From assembly GCA_900549375.1 (NCBI GenBank), contig URNY01000101.1, positions 1-9,819 of the forward strand: a stretch of DNA of 9,819 nucleotides. The letters run 5' to 3'. Origin of the DNA: an uncultured Bacteroidales bacterium. Lineage in GTDB: Bacteria; Bacteroidota; Bacteroidia; Bacteroidales; Muribaculaceae. The translations under genes and the position numbers were made by a program. Of the stretch, positions 1 to 8,702 are shown piece after piece. The stretch's first letter is position 1. Each line of letters begins with the position of its first letter. Below the pieces are notes generated by a model that saw only the letters and a list, made by a program, of their open reading frames with translations, did no database searches and was not told the origin of the DNA.

Positions 1-674
1 GAATCCACTCCGCCCGAGAGCGCCAGAATCACGCGGTCGTCGCCAAGCTTATCCTTGAGTTCTGCCACCGTGCTGTCGATGAAGGAAGCCGGGCTCCACG
101 AACCGTTGCATCCGCAGATGCCGAGCACGAAGTTCGACAGCAGCTGTGTGCCATCGGTGGAATGGTACACCTCCGGATGGAACTGTATGCCCCATGTCTG
201 CTCACCCTCGATATGGTAGGCGGCGGCGCGCACATTCTCCGTAGAGCCGATTATACGGTAGGTTTCCGGCAGACGGGTGATGGTGTCGCCATGGCTCATC
301 CACACCTGAGTGGGGGAAGGGAGGCCGCGCATCAGTGCATCCTGCGGGTCGACCACAGTCAGCATTGCCCGGCCATACTCGCGCGAAGGAGCGCCCTCCA
401 CCTCGCCTCCATATTCATTGGCGAGAAGCTGAGCGCCATAGCATACGCCGAGCAGAGGAAGTTTCCCCTTGATGGCACTCAGGTCGGGCTTCGGCGCATC
501 TGCATCGCGCACCGAAGCCGGAGAGCCGGAAAGGATCACACCCTTCACATCGGCATCGAGCTCAGGTATCTTGTTGAATGGGTGGATCTCGCAATATACG
601 TTGAGCTCGCGCACCCTGCGCGCTATGAGCTGCGTATACTGCGATCCGAAGTCTATGATTAGTATTTTTTGCAT
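1..674 (-). CDS. guaA: GMP synthase (glutamine-hydrolysing), N-terminal part; 3' end beyond window
   Basis: Cytoplasmic enzyme that aminates XMP to GMP with ATP and glutamine, the last step of the guanine branch. The visible 224 codons hold the whole class I glutamine amidotransferase domain (about residues 3-190) and the start of the ATP-pyrophosphatase domain. Nucleophile Cys78 lies in GVCYGAQ (codon at 441-443), and His166 and Glu168 in FHPEV complete the triad. The last readable residues, LSGGVD plus a partial Ser codon, are the start of the SGGVDS pyrophosphate-binding loop, so the frame runs off at base 1 with about 280 residues of a normal 510-residue protein missing. ATG at 674 is the natural start, since MQKILIIDFGSQ aligns with the family N-terminus. 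It lies 36 bases after the guaB stop, in the common guaB-guaA order. The sequence resembles Bacteroidales GuaA from memory (ICGC and TVAEL segments). Confidence 0.97.
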   Translation of the reverse strand, partial: MQKILIIDFGSQYTQLIARRVRELNVYCEIHPFNKIPELDADVKGVILSGSPASVRDADAPKPDLSAIKGKLPLLGVCYGAQLLANEYGGEVEGAPSREYGRAMLTVVDPQDALMRGLPSPTQVWMSHGDTITRLPETYRIIGSTENVRAAAYHIEGEQTWGIQFHPEVYHSTDGTQLLSNFVLGICGCNGSWSPASFIDSTVAELKDKLGDDRVILALSGGVD

Positions 675-710
675 TTCAAAAATTCAGATTAGCCATTATA
701 ACAAACCGAC

Positions 711-2180
711 TTAGCTACGACTGTAGTTGGGAGCCTCCTTGGTGATGGTAACGTCGTGGGGATGATTCTCGGTAACGCCCGCAGAGGTGATGCGCGTGAA
801 GCGCGCGTTATGAAGCGCCTCGATGTTCTTGGCGCCGCAATAGCCCATGCCCGAACGCAGACCGCCCACAAGCTGATAGACAGTCTCGCTCAGCGTACCC
901 TTATACGGCACGCGGGCCACGATTCCCTCCGGCACGAACTTGCTCGAATCCACTTTCTCCGACTGGAAATAGCGGTCCTTCGAACCTGCCTCCATGGCTT
1001 CCACGGAGCCCATGCCGCGATACGACTTGAACTTACGGCCATTGTAGATGATAGTCTCGCCAGGCGATTCCTCCACGCCGGCGAACATCGAGCCGCACAT
1101 CACGCAGTTGCCGCCGGCGGCAAGAGCCTTCACGATATCGCCCGAATAGCGCAGACCGCCGTCGGCGATCACCGGCACGCCATACTCCTTGGCGACCTGC
1201 GACGCGTCGTATATGGCCGAAAGCTGAGGCATCCCCACGCCCGCAACGATACGCGTGGTGCATATCGAGCCAGGGCCGATGCCCACCTTGATGCCGTCGG
1301 CACCCGCCTCGATAAGGAAGCGTGCGGCCTCGCCCGTGGCGATGTTGCCCACAACGACGTCAAGATTCGGATAATGCTGTTTCACGAGACGCAGCGTATT
1401 GGCCACATTGGCCGAATGGCCATGGGCCGTATCGATCACCACAGCGTCCACTCCGGCCTCTACAAGCGCTTTCACGCGGTCGAGAGTATCGGAGGTCACG
1501 CCCACGCCCGCAGCCACGCGCAGACGCCCTTTCTCATCCTTGCAGGCCGAAGGATAATCCTGAATCTTGGTGATGTCGCGATAGGTGATAAGTCCGAGAA
1601 GCTTTCCATCCTTGTCGACCACAGGAAGTTTTTCGATCTTGTTTTTCAGAAGAATCTGTGCAGCCTCCGCAAGGTCCGGTTTGTCGGTGGTTACGAGGCG
1701 CTCGCGCGTCATAACTTCCGAGATGGGAAGCTCCATGTTCTGCTGGAAACGAAGGTCGCGGTTGGTCACGATACCGATCAGACGGTTTTCGCCGTCGACC
1801 ACCGGTATACCGCCGATATGGTTCTCATGCATCAGTTTCAGGGCCTCCCCTACGGTCTGCTCCTTGGTGATGGTCACCGGGTCGTAGATCATGCCGCTCT
1901 CGGCGCGTTTCACCTTGCGCACCTGCGCGGCCTGCGCGGCTATCGACATATTCTTATGGATCACGCCGATGCCTCCCTCGCGGGCTATGGCTATGGCCAT
2001 GTCGGCCTCCGTAACCGTATCCATCGCCGCCGACACAAAGGGAATGTTCAGCGGTATATGGCGCGAGAAGCGGCCCTCGAGGTTCACCATGTTAGGCGTC
2101 ACCTCCGAATATGCGGGAATCAGGAGCACGTCGTCGAACGTCATGCCTTCCTGGTTTACTTTTTCATCTAAAAAGGACAT
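711..2180 (-). CDS. guaB: IMP dehydrogenase
   Basis: Oxidises IMP to XMP with NAD+, the committed step toward GMP, as a cytoplasmic (beta/alpha)8-barrel enzyme. It is full length at 489 residues. The barrel is split by a Bateman module of two CBS domains, roughly residues 95-153 and 157-210 (ending YRDITK). The catalytic loop GPGSICTTR gives nucleophile Cys307, and the flap SKDRYFQ gives Arg403-Tyr404. Their spacing of 96 residues equals that of Cys305/Arg401 in the E. coli enzyme as I recall it. Other family landmarks are TFDDVLL (14-20), DTAHGHS (250-256) and GMGYCG (444-449). In this family the CBS module senses purine nucleotides. The start at 2180 gives the normal N-terminus and lies 19 bases after the purA stop, with no Shine-Dalgarno. 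The C-terminus NYSRS and the overall sequence look Bacteroidales-like from memory. Confidence 0.98.
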   Translation of the reverse strand: MSFLDEKVNQEGMTFDDVLLIPAYSEVTPNMVNLEGRFSRHIPLNIPFVSAAMDTVTEADMAIAIAREGGIGVIHKNMSIAAQAAQVRKVKRAESGMIYDPVTITKEQTVGEALKLMHENHIGGIPVVDGENRLIGIVTNRDLRFQQNMELPISEVMTRERLVTTDKPDLAEAAQILLKNKIEKLPVVDKDGKLLGLITYRDITKIQDYPSACKDEKGRLRVAAGVGVTSDTLDRVKALVEAGVDAVVIDTAHGHSANVANTLRLVKQHYPNLDVVVGNIATGEAARFLIEAGADGIKVGIGPGSICTTRIVAGVGMPQLSAIYDASQVAKEYGVPVIADGGLRYSGDIVKALAAGGNCVMCGSMFAGVEESPGETIIYNGRKFKSYRGMGSVEAMEAGSKDRYFQSEKVDSSKFVPEGIVARVPYKGTLSETVYQLVGGLRSGMGYCGAKNIEALHNARFTRITSAGVTENHPHDVTITKEAPNYSRS

Positions 2181-2199
2181 TTGCTGAAGTTTTAGAAGG

Positions 2200-3492
2200 T
2201 TAGAAATTGGCGAGCTTTTCTGATACTGTGATAGTCTGCGTGCGGTCCGGACCCACGGAAATCATCCCCACGGGCACCCCGGTGAGTTCCTCGATTTTGC
2301 GCACGTATGCCTTGGCATTTTCGGGCAGTTCGTCGAACGTGCGGACGCCCGTGATATCCTCTTTCCAGCCATCAAGCTCCGTGAACACAGGCTTGCATCT
2401 CGACAGGCGTGAGATTGTGGATGGCGGAGTTTCGAGCAGCTTGCCGTCGCACTCGTAGGCCGTGCAGATCGACACCTTGTCGAGACCCGAGAGGACATCG
2501 AAGAGCATCAGCGCCCAGTTGTCGATGCCTGCGAGACGTGCAGTATAGCGGGCCACTACTGCGTCGAACCAGCCGATGCGGCGCGGACGGCCCGTGACGG
2601 TCCCGTATTCATGGCCGCGCTCGCGGATCTCATGTGCCCGCTCGTCGTGCAGCTCCGTGGGGAAGGGTCCCTCGCCCACACGCGTGCAATATGCCTTGGC
2701 CACGCCCAGCACATTGTCGACCCATTTCGGCGAGATGCCGGCGCCTACGGGCACACTGGCAGCCGACGGTGTCGACGAAGTGACGAAAGGATAAGTGCCA
2801 TGGTCGATGCAGAGCATCATTCCCTGCGCTCCCTCGAAAAGAATCTTGGCGTCCGATTCAAGAGCCTTGTTCACAAGGGCCGAAGTATCGGTTATCATAT
2901 GGCCTATCTGAGAGGCTATCTCCATATACTGGTCGTAAACCTCCCGGAAATCGAATTCCGGTAGGCCGAGCATCTTCAGTTCGCGGTTTTTCACCTCAAG
3001 GGCGGCGCGCAGACGCTCTGCGAAATACTCCGGTTCGAGAAGGTCGCCCATGCGCAGACCCAAGCGGCTGTATTTGTCGGAATAGGCCGGACCGATACCC
3101 TTCTTGGTGGTTCCGATAAGCTGTTTCCCTTTGATGTCCTCATAGGCGCCGTCGAGAGCAGGATGCCAGGGCATAACCATCGCCGCGCGGTCCGAGATAT
3201 AGAGCTGATAGTCGGTGATGCCCTGGTCATGGAGCTTCTTGAGCTCGGCCATGACCGACACGGGATTCACCACCATGCCGTTGCCCATCACGTTGACCGT
3301 CTGTGGGTTGAAGATTCCCGAAGGAATGCTCTGTAGAGAATATTTATGGCCGTCGAACACGACCGAATGGCCGGCATTGTTGCCGCCCTGATAGCGGACC
3401 ACCATATCGGCGCGGCAAGCGAAGAAGTCGGTCATCTTCCCTTTCCCCTCGTCGCCCCATTGAGATCCGATCACTACTAATCTTTCTGACAT
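2200..3492 (-). CDS. purA: Adenylosuccinate synthetase
   Basis: Joins IMP and aspartate using GTP to form adenylosuccinate, the first step of the AMP branch, in the cytoplasm. It is full length at 430 residues. The N-terminal GTP-binding loop GSQWGDEGKGK spans residues 9-19. Catalytic Asp14 and His42 (in GGNNAGH) match the Asp/His pair of the family. Further signatures are GTTKKGIGPAY (127-137), FEGAQG (219-224), TGRPRR (300-305) and SVGPDRTQT (412-420). The 430-residue length and motifs such as DEGKGK-TDF and GTYPFVTSS follow the Bacillus form more closely than the roughly 423-residue Bacteroides form, as I remember them. It starts 12 bases after purB, whose product cleaves adenylosuccinate, so the two AMP-branch enzymes sit side by side. 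Confidence 0.98.
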   Translation of the reverse strand: MSERLVVIGSQWGDEGKGKMTDFFACRADMVVRYQGGNNAGHSVVFDGHKYSLQSIPSGIFNPQTVNVMGNGMVVNPVSVMAELKKLHDQGITDYQLYISDRAAMVMPWHPALDGAYEDIKGKQLIGTTKKGIGPAYSDKYSRLGLRMGDLLEPEYFAERLRAALEVKNRELKMLGLPEFDFREVYDQYMEIASQIGHMITDTSALVNKALESDAKILFEGAQGMMLCIDHGTYPFVTSSTPSAASVPVGAGISPKWVDNVLGVAKAYCTRVGEGPFPTELHDERAHEIRERGHEYGTVTGRPRRIGWFDAVVARYTARLAGIDNWALMLFDVLSGLDKVSICTAYECDGKLLETPPSTISRLSRCKPVFTELDGWKEDITGVRTFDELPENAKAYVRKIEELTGVPVGMISVGPDRTQTITVSEKLANF

Positions 3493-3504
3493 ATGCTGTT
3501 TTTG

Positions 3505-4800
3505 TTATTTCAGTCCGTTGCGCTGATAGATATAATCCACATTTTTCATATAATAGTCGAGCGTGAAGCAGGCGTCGAGTTCCTCGGGAGTGAGAACGCC
3601 GCTCACTGTGGGGTCCTGACGCAGAAGCTCCTGATAGGAAGCTCCCTCGGCCATGGCGCGCATGGCTATCGGCTGCACGGTGTCGTAGGCCTGTTCGCGC
3701 ACGAATCCCTTTCCGATAAGAGCGTTCATAACGCGCTGGGCGAAGATCACTCCGTTGGTGAGATAGATATTCGACTTCATGCGCTCCTCGAACACCACGA
3801 GATTCTCCAGAATTCCCATCATGCGGTTGAGCATATAGTCGAGAAGGATGGTTGCATCGGGCATCAGTATTCGCTCCGTTGCCGAGTGCGAGATGTCGCG
3901 CTCGTGCCAGAGGGCCACATTGTCGTAGCTCGTCATCATATATCCGCGGAGCACGCGGGCGCAGCCGCAGATATTCTCGCTCGAGATCGGATTGCGTTTG
4001 TGGGGCATCGCACTGGAGCCTTTCTGCCCCTTGCCGAACGCCTCCTCCACCTCATGCACCTCCGTGCGCTGAAGGTTGCGCACCTCCATGGCCATCTGCT
4101 CGAGGCTGGCACCGATAAGGGCGATGGTGGCCATGTAGCAGGCGTGGCGGTCGCGCTGGATCACCTGCGTCGATATGTCGGAAGAGGCGATGCCTAACTT
4201 CTCGCACACGTAATCCTGCACGAACGGCGGTATGTTGGCGAAGTTGCCGACAGCTCCGCTGATCTTGCCCACCTCCACACCGCGGGCGGCGGCGCGGAAA
4301 CGCTCTAAGTTGCGCAGCATCTCGGCGCGCCAAAGCACCCACTTGAGGCCGAACGACGTGATGTCGGCATGGATGCCGTGGGTGCGCCCGATGCAGGGCG
4401 TATATTTATATTTCTCGGCCTGACGTCCGAGCATCGCTATATATTTCTCAAGATCCTCGAGCAATATCTCGTTTGCCTGGCGGAAAAGATAGCCGTTGGC
4501 GGTGTCTACGACATCGGTGGAGGTCAGTCCGTAGTGAACCCACTTCCGCTCCTCGCCCAGCGATTCGGAAACCGTGCGCGTGAAGGCCACGATGTCGTGG
4601 CGCGTCTGAAGCTCTATCTCCTTGATGCGGTCGATATTGAAAGTGGCCTTCTCATTGAGCAGAGCCACATCCTCTTCGGGGACAACGCCAAGCTTGCTCC
4701 AGGCCTCGGCGGCAAGAAGCTCAACCTTCAGATAGGCGTTGAATTTATTCTCCTCTGTCCATACCCGGCGCATAATGTCGCGCCCATAACGTTCAATCAT
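3505..4800 (-). CDS. purB: Adenylosuccinate lyase (Bacillus-like form)
   Basis: Releases fumarate twice in purine synthesis: from SAICAR to give AICAR, and from adenylosuccinate to give AMP. It belongs to the fumarase/aspartase superfamily, whose members are homotetramers. The protein is complete at 431 residues, the same length as B. subtilis PurB. The superfamily signature GSSAMPHKRNP is at 261-271, with the catalytic-loop serines at 262-263. His68 (QTRHD), His89 (WVHYG) and His141 (GRTHG) fall at exactly the numbers of the active-site histidines known from B. subtilis PurB. This differs from the roughly 448-residue E. coli-like form starting near ELSALTAVSPVDGR that I recall from Bacteroides. 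ATG at 4800 gives the usual MIERY start and follows the purD stop by 30 bases in an A-rich spacer. Confidence 0.98.
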   Translation of the reverse strand: MIERYGRDIMRRVWTEENKFNAYLKVELLAAEAWSKLGVVPEEDVALLNEKATFNIDRIKEIELQTRHDIVAFTRTVSESLGEERKWVHYGLTSTDVVDTANGYLFRQANEILLEDLEKYIAMLGRQAEKYKYTPCIGRTHGIHADITSFGLKWVLWRAEMLRNLERFRAAARGVEVGKISGAVGNFANIPPFVQDYVCEKLGIASSDISTQVIQRDRHACYMATIALIGASLEQMAMEVRNLQRTEVHEVEEAFGKGQKGSSAMPHKRNPISSENICGCARVLRGYMMTSYDNVALWHERDISHSATERILMPDATILLDYMLNRMMGILENLVVFEERMKSNIYLTNGVIFAQRVMNALIGKGFVREQAYDTVQPIAMRAMAEGASYQELLRQDPTVSGVLTPEELDACFTLDYYMKNVDYIYQRNGLK

Positions 4801-4830
4801 CTATTTTGTAGTATTTTTTGCGTTAAGAAT

Positions 4831-6078
4831 TTATTTCAGAGCCGCTTTTCCGATGTCGGTGCGGTGGAAAAGCGACGGGCAGTCGATTGCCGCCACATCG
4901 GCCAACGCAGCTTTGTTGGCCTCCTCTAAGGTGTCGCCGCGTCCTACGGCCATCAGTACTCGCCCTCCGGACGTGAGCAGGCGGTTGCCGTCGCGTTTGG
5001 TGCCCATGTGGTAGACGCTTCCTTTTACCTTGTCGAGCCCCCTGATCTCAACCCCCTTCTCGTAGCTTCCGGGATACCCCTCGGAGGCAAGCACGATGCC
5101 GAGAGCCGGTCGGGGATCCCATTCGGCCTCGAAGTCTTGTCCGTCGAGCACGGCCTCGAAGAATGCGTAGATATCGCTCTTGAGACGCGGAAGCACAACC
5201 TCCGTCTCGGGGTCGCCGAAACGGGCGTTGAACTCTATCACCTTCGGACCCTCGGCAGTGAGAATCAGGCCTCCGTAGAGCACGCCGGTGAAGGGTGTTT
5301 CCTCCTTCACCATGGCGCTTGCCACAGGCCGGAGAATCTTATCGAGAGCCTCGCGGCGGATCTCGTCGGTGATGAATGGCACTGGTGAATAGGCTCCCAT
5401 GCCTCCGGTGTTGGGCCCTTTGTCGCCGTCGAACGCGCGTTTATGATCCTGCGCCACAGCTAAAGGATAAACCTTTTCACCCTGCACAAGACACATGAAG
5501 GAGAATTCCGGGCCTTCGAGGAAATCCTCGATAACCACTCTCCCCTTGCCGAAGCTCGAGTCGAGAAGCATGTCGCGAAGAGCAGCCTCGGCTTCTTCGT
5601 AGGTGGTGGCCACAACGACACCTTTTCCGGCGGCGAGACCGTCGTATTTCACCACTGCGGGCAGCGGGCGGTTGCGTACATATTCCCATGCGCTTTCGAA
5701 TTCGTCGAACACGCGGTAGCCGGCCGTAGGCACGCCGTATTTGGCCATCAGTTCCTTGGCGAACTCCTTGGAACTCTCGATGCGGGCGGCGGATTTGTCG
5801 GGGCCGAAAATGCGCAGACCCTCGGCGCGGAACCTGTCGGCGACTCCGGCGGCCAGCGAGGCTTCCGGACCGACAACCGTCAGGTCGATGCCGTTGTCGC
5901 GGGCGAAGCCGGCCAGTGCATCTATATCGGTCACCCCTACAGGCACGCATTCGGCGATTTCAGCCATCCCCGGATTCCCGGGAGCGCAATATATCTTCCC
6001 TACCTGCGGCGAGCGGCTCAGAGCCTCCGCAATGGCATGCTCGCGCCCCCCGCTTCCTATCACAAGTACTTTCTTCAT
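4831..6078 (-). CDS. purD: Phosphoribosylamine-glycine ligase (GAR synthetase)
   Basis: Couples 5-phosphoribosylamine and glycine with ATP to give GAR, the second step of IMP synthesis, in the cytoplasm. It is full length at 415 residues. The N-terminal domain starts MKKVLVIGSGGREHA, with the phosphoribosylamine-site loop APGNPG at 32-37. The ATP-grasp fold follows from about residue 100, with the glycine-rich segment DGLAAGKG at 146-153, then GPNTGGMGAY at 221-230 and the family signature RFGDPET at 286-292. A C-terminal domain ends at DIGKAALK. The segment AQDHKRAFDGDKGPNTGG matches B. subtilis PurD closely from memory, unlike the Bacteroides protein. It starts only 7 bases after the purH stop, implying translational coupling. 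That gap ends GGAG directly against the ATG, too close to act as a normal Shine-Dalgarno. Confidence 0.98.
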   Translation of the reverse strand: MKKVLVIGSGGREHAIAEALSRSPQVGKIYCAPGNPGMAEIAECVPVGVTDIDALAGFARDNGIDLTVVGPEASLAAGVADRFRAEGLRIFGPDKSAARIESSKEFAKELMAKYGVPTAGYRVFDEFESAWEYVRNRPLPAVVKYDGLAAGKGVVVATTYEEAEAALRDMLLDSSFGKGRVVIEDFLEGPEFSFMCLVQGEKVYPLAVAQDHKRAFDGDKGPNTGGMGAYSPVPFITDEIRREALDKILRPVASAMVKEETPFTGVLYGGLILTAEGPKVIEFNARFGDPETEVVLPRLKSDIYAFFEAVLDGQDFEAEWDPRPALGIVLASEGYPGSYEKGVEIRGLDKVKGSVYHMGTKRDGNRLLTSGGRVLMAVGRGDTLEEANKAALADVAAIDCPSLFHRTDIGKAALK

Positions 6079-6085
6079 CTCCGCA

Positions 6086-7615
6086 TCAATGTTTGAAGTG
6101 GCGCATGCCGGTGAAGAGCATCGTGATTCCTTTCTCGTTGGCTTTCTTTATCGAGTCCTCGTCGCGGATGGAGCCGCCGGGCTGAACGATAGCCGTGACG
6201 CCATATTTCGAGGCGAACTCCACGGTGTCGTCGAAGGGGAGGAAGCCGTCGGAAGCCAATACAAGTCCGGAGGTATGTCCTGCGGACTTGGCTTCCTCGA
6301 GGGCTATCTCTGCGGAGCCGACGCGGTTCATCTGGCCTGCGCCGACGCCAACGGTGGCGTTGTTCTTAACCACTGCTATGGCATTCGACTTCACATGCTT
6401 CACGATGCGCCAGCCGAAATTCATGTCGGCAAGCTCGGCCTCGGTCGGCTTGCGCTCGGTGACACACATGTCGGCCGTGATCTTCTTGCATTCGAGGTCG
6501 GCGTCCTGAACGAGCAAACCGCCCGTGACGCCCGTATACTGTTTCTGGGCCACATCGCTCTTCTCCATCTTCACTTCAAGCAGACGAAGATTCTTCTTTG
6601 AGGCGAACACCTCGAGAGCCTCCGGCTCGAAAGAGGGAGCCATCACGATCTCTAAGAATATCGGCTTCATCAGTTTCGCGGTCTCGCCGTCGAGCGGACG
6701 GTTCACGGCCACGATGCCGCCGTAGATGCTCACCTTGTCGGCCTCGTAAGCCTTTGTCCATGCCTCCTTGATGTCGGTGCCGACAGCGGCGCCGCAGGGA
6801 TTCATATGTTTGAGGCCCACAGCGAACGGCTCGTCGAATTCACGCACGATCTGAAGAGCGGCGTTCGCATCCTGGATATTGTTGTAGGAAAGCTCTTTGC
6901 CGCCGAGCTGACGGGCGTAGGCCACTGAATAGGGCACCTCCGTCTCCGAGCGGTAGAACATCGCTTTCTGATGGGGATTCTCGCCGTAACGCAGGCTCTG
7001 CACCTGATCGAAGGCAAGGAAGAGTTTCTCCTCCATGCCGGCCTGACGGCGCATGTAGGAGGCGATATGCGAGTCGTAGAGAGCGGTGTGGGTATATGCC
7101 TTGGCCGACAGACGCAGACGTGTCTCAAGTTCGGTGTTCCCCTTCTCGCGGATCTCGGCAAGCACGCGGTCATAGTCCGAAGGGTCGCACACCACCGTGA
7201 CATCGCGGAAGTTTTTTGCAGCGCTCCGCAGCATCGACGGGCCGCCTATGTCGATATTCTCCACGGCATCCTCCATCGTAACCCCCTCCTTGGCTATCGT
7301 GGCCTCGAAGGGATAAAGGTTCACGCAAACCATCTCGATGGTCTCGATGCCGTTCTCCTTGAGCTGGCTCATGTGGCTCTCAAGGTCACGGCGTCCGAGA
7401 AGACCGCCGTGCACTTTGGGATGCAACGTCTTCACGCGGCCGTCGCAGATTTCCGGGAAACCGGTTATATCGCTGATGTTAATAACCTTAACACCGTTTT
7501 CGCGCAGTTTTGTCATTGTTCCCCCGGTGGCTATTATCTCCCAGCCGAGTTCCTGAAGGGCTTTGGCGAATTCCACCACTCCCCTCTTGTCGCTGACACT
7601 GATAAGTGCTCTCAT
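6086..7615 (-). CDS. purH: Bifunctional AICAR transformylase / IMP cyclohydrolase
   Basis: Carries out the last two steps of IMP synthesis: formylation of AICAR by 10-formyltetrahydrofolate, then ring closure. It has 509 residues, normal for the bacterial family (about 510-530). Residues 1 to about 190 form the MGS-like cyclohydrolase domain, with ATGGT at 29-33, GFPEICDGRVKTLHP at 52-66 and NIDIGGPSMLR at 120-130. The rest is the transformylase domain, with SLRYGENPHQ at 207-216, the catalytic Lys269-His270 pair in LKHMNPCG, VGVGAGQMNRVGS at 422-434 and the ending RHFKH. ATG at 7615 is chosen because MRALISVSDK is the family N-terminus. An in-frame ATG 28 codons upstream would overlap purM and add an unconserved lysine-rich tail. 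KHMNPCG and GQMNRVGSA follow the Bacillus form and not the KHNNACG form I recall from Bacteroides. Confidence 0.97.
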   Translation of the reverse strand: MRALISVSDKRGVVEFAKALQELGWEIIATGGTMTKLRENGVKVINISDITGFPEICDGRVKTLHPKVHGGLLGRRDLESHMSQLKENGIETIEMVCVNLYPFEATIAKEGVTMEDAVENIDIGGPSMLRSAAKNFRDVTVVCDPSDYDRVLAEIREKGNTELETRLRLSAKAYTHTALYDSHIASYMRRQAGMEEKLFLAFDQVQSLRYGENPHQKAMFYRSETEVPYSVAYARQLGGKELSYNNIQDANAALQIVREFDEPFAVGLKHMNPCGAAVGTDIKEAWTKAYEADKVSIYGGIVAVNRPLDGETAKLMKPIFLEIVMAPSFEPEALEVFASKKNLRLLEVKMEKSDVAQKQYTGVTGGLLVQDADLECKKITADMCVTERKPTEAELADMNFGWRIVKHVKSNAIAVVKNNATVGVGAGQMNRVGSAEIALEEAKSAGHTSGLVLASDGFLPFDDTVEFASKYGVTAIVQPGGSIRDEDSIKKANEKGITMLFTGMRHFKH

Positions 7616-7673
7616 ATCTTTATTCTGCTGATGAATTTTTCTTGTTTTACGGTTGAATTCTTTCTTTTTTGAA
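7616..7673 (-). other. purM-purH spacer, A-rich leader of purH
   Basis: This 58-base gap is the longest in the cluster. Read in the direction of transcription it is strongly A-rich, with runs such as CAAAAAAGAAAG and AAGAAAAATTC, and contains no GGAGG-like ribosome site. I see no inverted repeat that would form a terminator and no TTTG ... TAnnTTTG Bacteroidales promoter pair. The simplest reading is an unstructured leader that helps ribosomes load on purH. Confidence 0.5.
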
Positions 7674-8702
7674 TCACTTTTTGACAGTGACTCCCTCACC
7701 TTCCACTACGCGGCCTATCACGGAGGCGCGTTCGCCGCATTCGGTAAGGATCTCTATGGCGCGGGCTGCATCGGCCTCGTCCAGTGCGAGCACCATGCCG
7801 ATGCCCATGTTGAAGATGTTGAACATCTCGCGGTGAGGTATCTTTCCATATTTCTCAAGCAGACGGAACACCGGAAGAATCTCCCAGCTTCCCTCCTCAA
7901 CCTCTATCCCCTGACCGGGCTGCAGGATGCGCGGTATGTTCTCGTCGAATCCACCGCCGGTGATGTGTGCAATTCCATGCACATCTATCTCGTCAAGCAC
8001 CTTGTGTACCTGTTTCACATAGATCTTCGTGGGAGTGAGCAGCATCTCGCCGAGAGTGAGATCGCCTGTCTCATCATATTTGCGGTCGAACTCCAGATCG
8101 CAGTCCGACACGATCTTGCGCACGAGGCTGAAGCCGTTGGAATGCACGCCCGAGGAGGCTATCCCTACGAGCAGGTCGCCCGCTTTCACTTTCGAACAGT
8201 CTATAAGGCGGCTTTTCTCCACGGCGCCCACTGTGAAGCCGGCTATGTCGTATTCCCCTTCGGAATACATTCCGGGCATCTCGGCTGTCTCGCCCCCCAC
8301 GAGGGCGCACCCAGCCTGACGGCAGCCTTCGGCCACACCGGCTACGATCGATTCAATCACCTCCGGATGGTTTTTCCCTACGGCCACATAGTCGAGGAAG
8401 ATGAGCGGTTTCGCTCCCTGGGCAAGCACGTCGTTGACGCACATCGCCACGGCGTCGATGCCGATTGTGTCATGTTTCTCGAGCGAGAATGCGATCTTCA
8501 GCTTGGTGCCGACACCGTCGGTGCCGCTCACGAGTATCGGATGCTCATAGCCGAGCGACCCGAGGTCGAACATGCCCCCGAACGCCCCGATGTTCCCCAT
8601 CGAGCCCGGACGGACCGTGGAGGCGACATGCTTCTTGATGCGCGACACCACTTCGTAGCCCGCCTCAAGATTCACGCCGGATGCTTCATAACTTTTTGCC
8701 AT
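7674..8702 (-). CDS. purM: Phosphoribosylformylglycinamidine cyclo-ligase (AIR synthetase)
   Basis: Closes the imidazole ring, converting FGAM to AIR with ATP; a cytoplasmic dimer in characterised relatives. It is complete at 342 residues, close to E. coli (345) and B. subtilis (346). Landmarks in order are GYEVVSRIKKHV (15-26), GGMFDL (42-47), the nucleotide-site segment DGVGTKLK (62-69), AMCVNDVLAQGA (86-97), VGGETAEMPGMY (135-146), SSGVHSNGFSLVRK near 187-200, HITGGGFDENIPR, and FNIFNMGIGM in the C-terminal domain. ATG at 8702 gives the standard MAKSYE start. It follows purL, which supplies its substrate, by 29 bases; a weak AGGAAA stands upstream. The protein is very like Bacillus PurM and unlike the longer divergent PurM I recall from Bacteroides. 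None of its 342 sense codons is TTA, CTA or TCA. Confidence 0.98.
   Translation of the reverse strand: MAKSYEASGVNLEAGYEVVSRIKKHVASTVRPGSMGNIGAFGGMFDLGSLGYEHPILVSGTDGVGTKLKIAFSLEKHDTIGIDAVAMCVNDVLAQGAKPLIFLDYVAVGKNHPEVIESIVAGVAEGCRQAGCALVGGETAEMPGMYSEGEYDIAGFTVGAVEKSRLIDCSKVKAGDLLVGIASSGVHSNGFSLVRKIVSDCDLEFDRKYDETGDLTLGEMLLTPTKIYVKQVHKVLDEIDVHGIAHITGGGFDENIPRILQPGQGIEVEEGSWEILPVFRLLEKYGKIPHREMFNIFNMGIGMVLALDEADAARAIEILTECGERASVIGRVVEGEGVTVKK

Noticed and set aside
675..697. Six-codon open frame (MANLNF) just upstream of guaA as a possible leader peptide
   Set aside because: So short an ATG-to-stop run is expected by chance in an AT-rich gap, and there is no attenuator hairpin nearby.
675..710. 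Possible promoter in the guaB-guaA gap: TTTG followed 17 bases later by AATTTTTG, and a TATAAT-like TTATAATGG
   Set aside because: The pair resembles the Bacteroidales TTTG / TAnnTTTG consensus, but the spacing is short, one conserved base is wrong, and transcription would begin within the guaA start codon. A sigma70-type TATAAT alone means little here.
756..2171. A 471-codon plus-strand open frame opposite guaB
   Set aside because: Its codons are exact reverse complements of guaB codons, and it stays open only because guaB avoids TTA, CTA and TCA. The product is rich in His, Arg and Ala with no recognisable domain, while guaB is fully conserved.
3493..4929. Plus-strand open frames opposite purB (3493-4197 and 4369-4929)
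   Set aside because: Same antisense register effect. The break at 4195-4197 is simply a TTA leucine codon (residue 202) of purB read backwards.
5741..7672. Plus-strand open frames opposite purD and purH (5741-6601 and 6971-7672)
   Set aside because: They are in antisense register with purH. The stop at 6599-6601 is the TCA codon of PurH Ser339 read backwards. They have no domain or start-site support.
7616..7699. A 28-codon N-terminal extension of purH starting at 7699
   Set aside because: It would overlap the end of purM by 26 bases and add a Lys- and Arg-rich tail read from the A-rich spacer. The family N-terminus fits MRALISVSDK at 7615.
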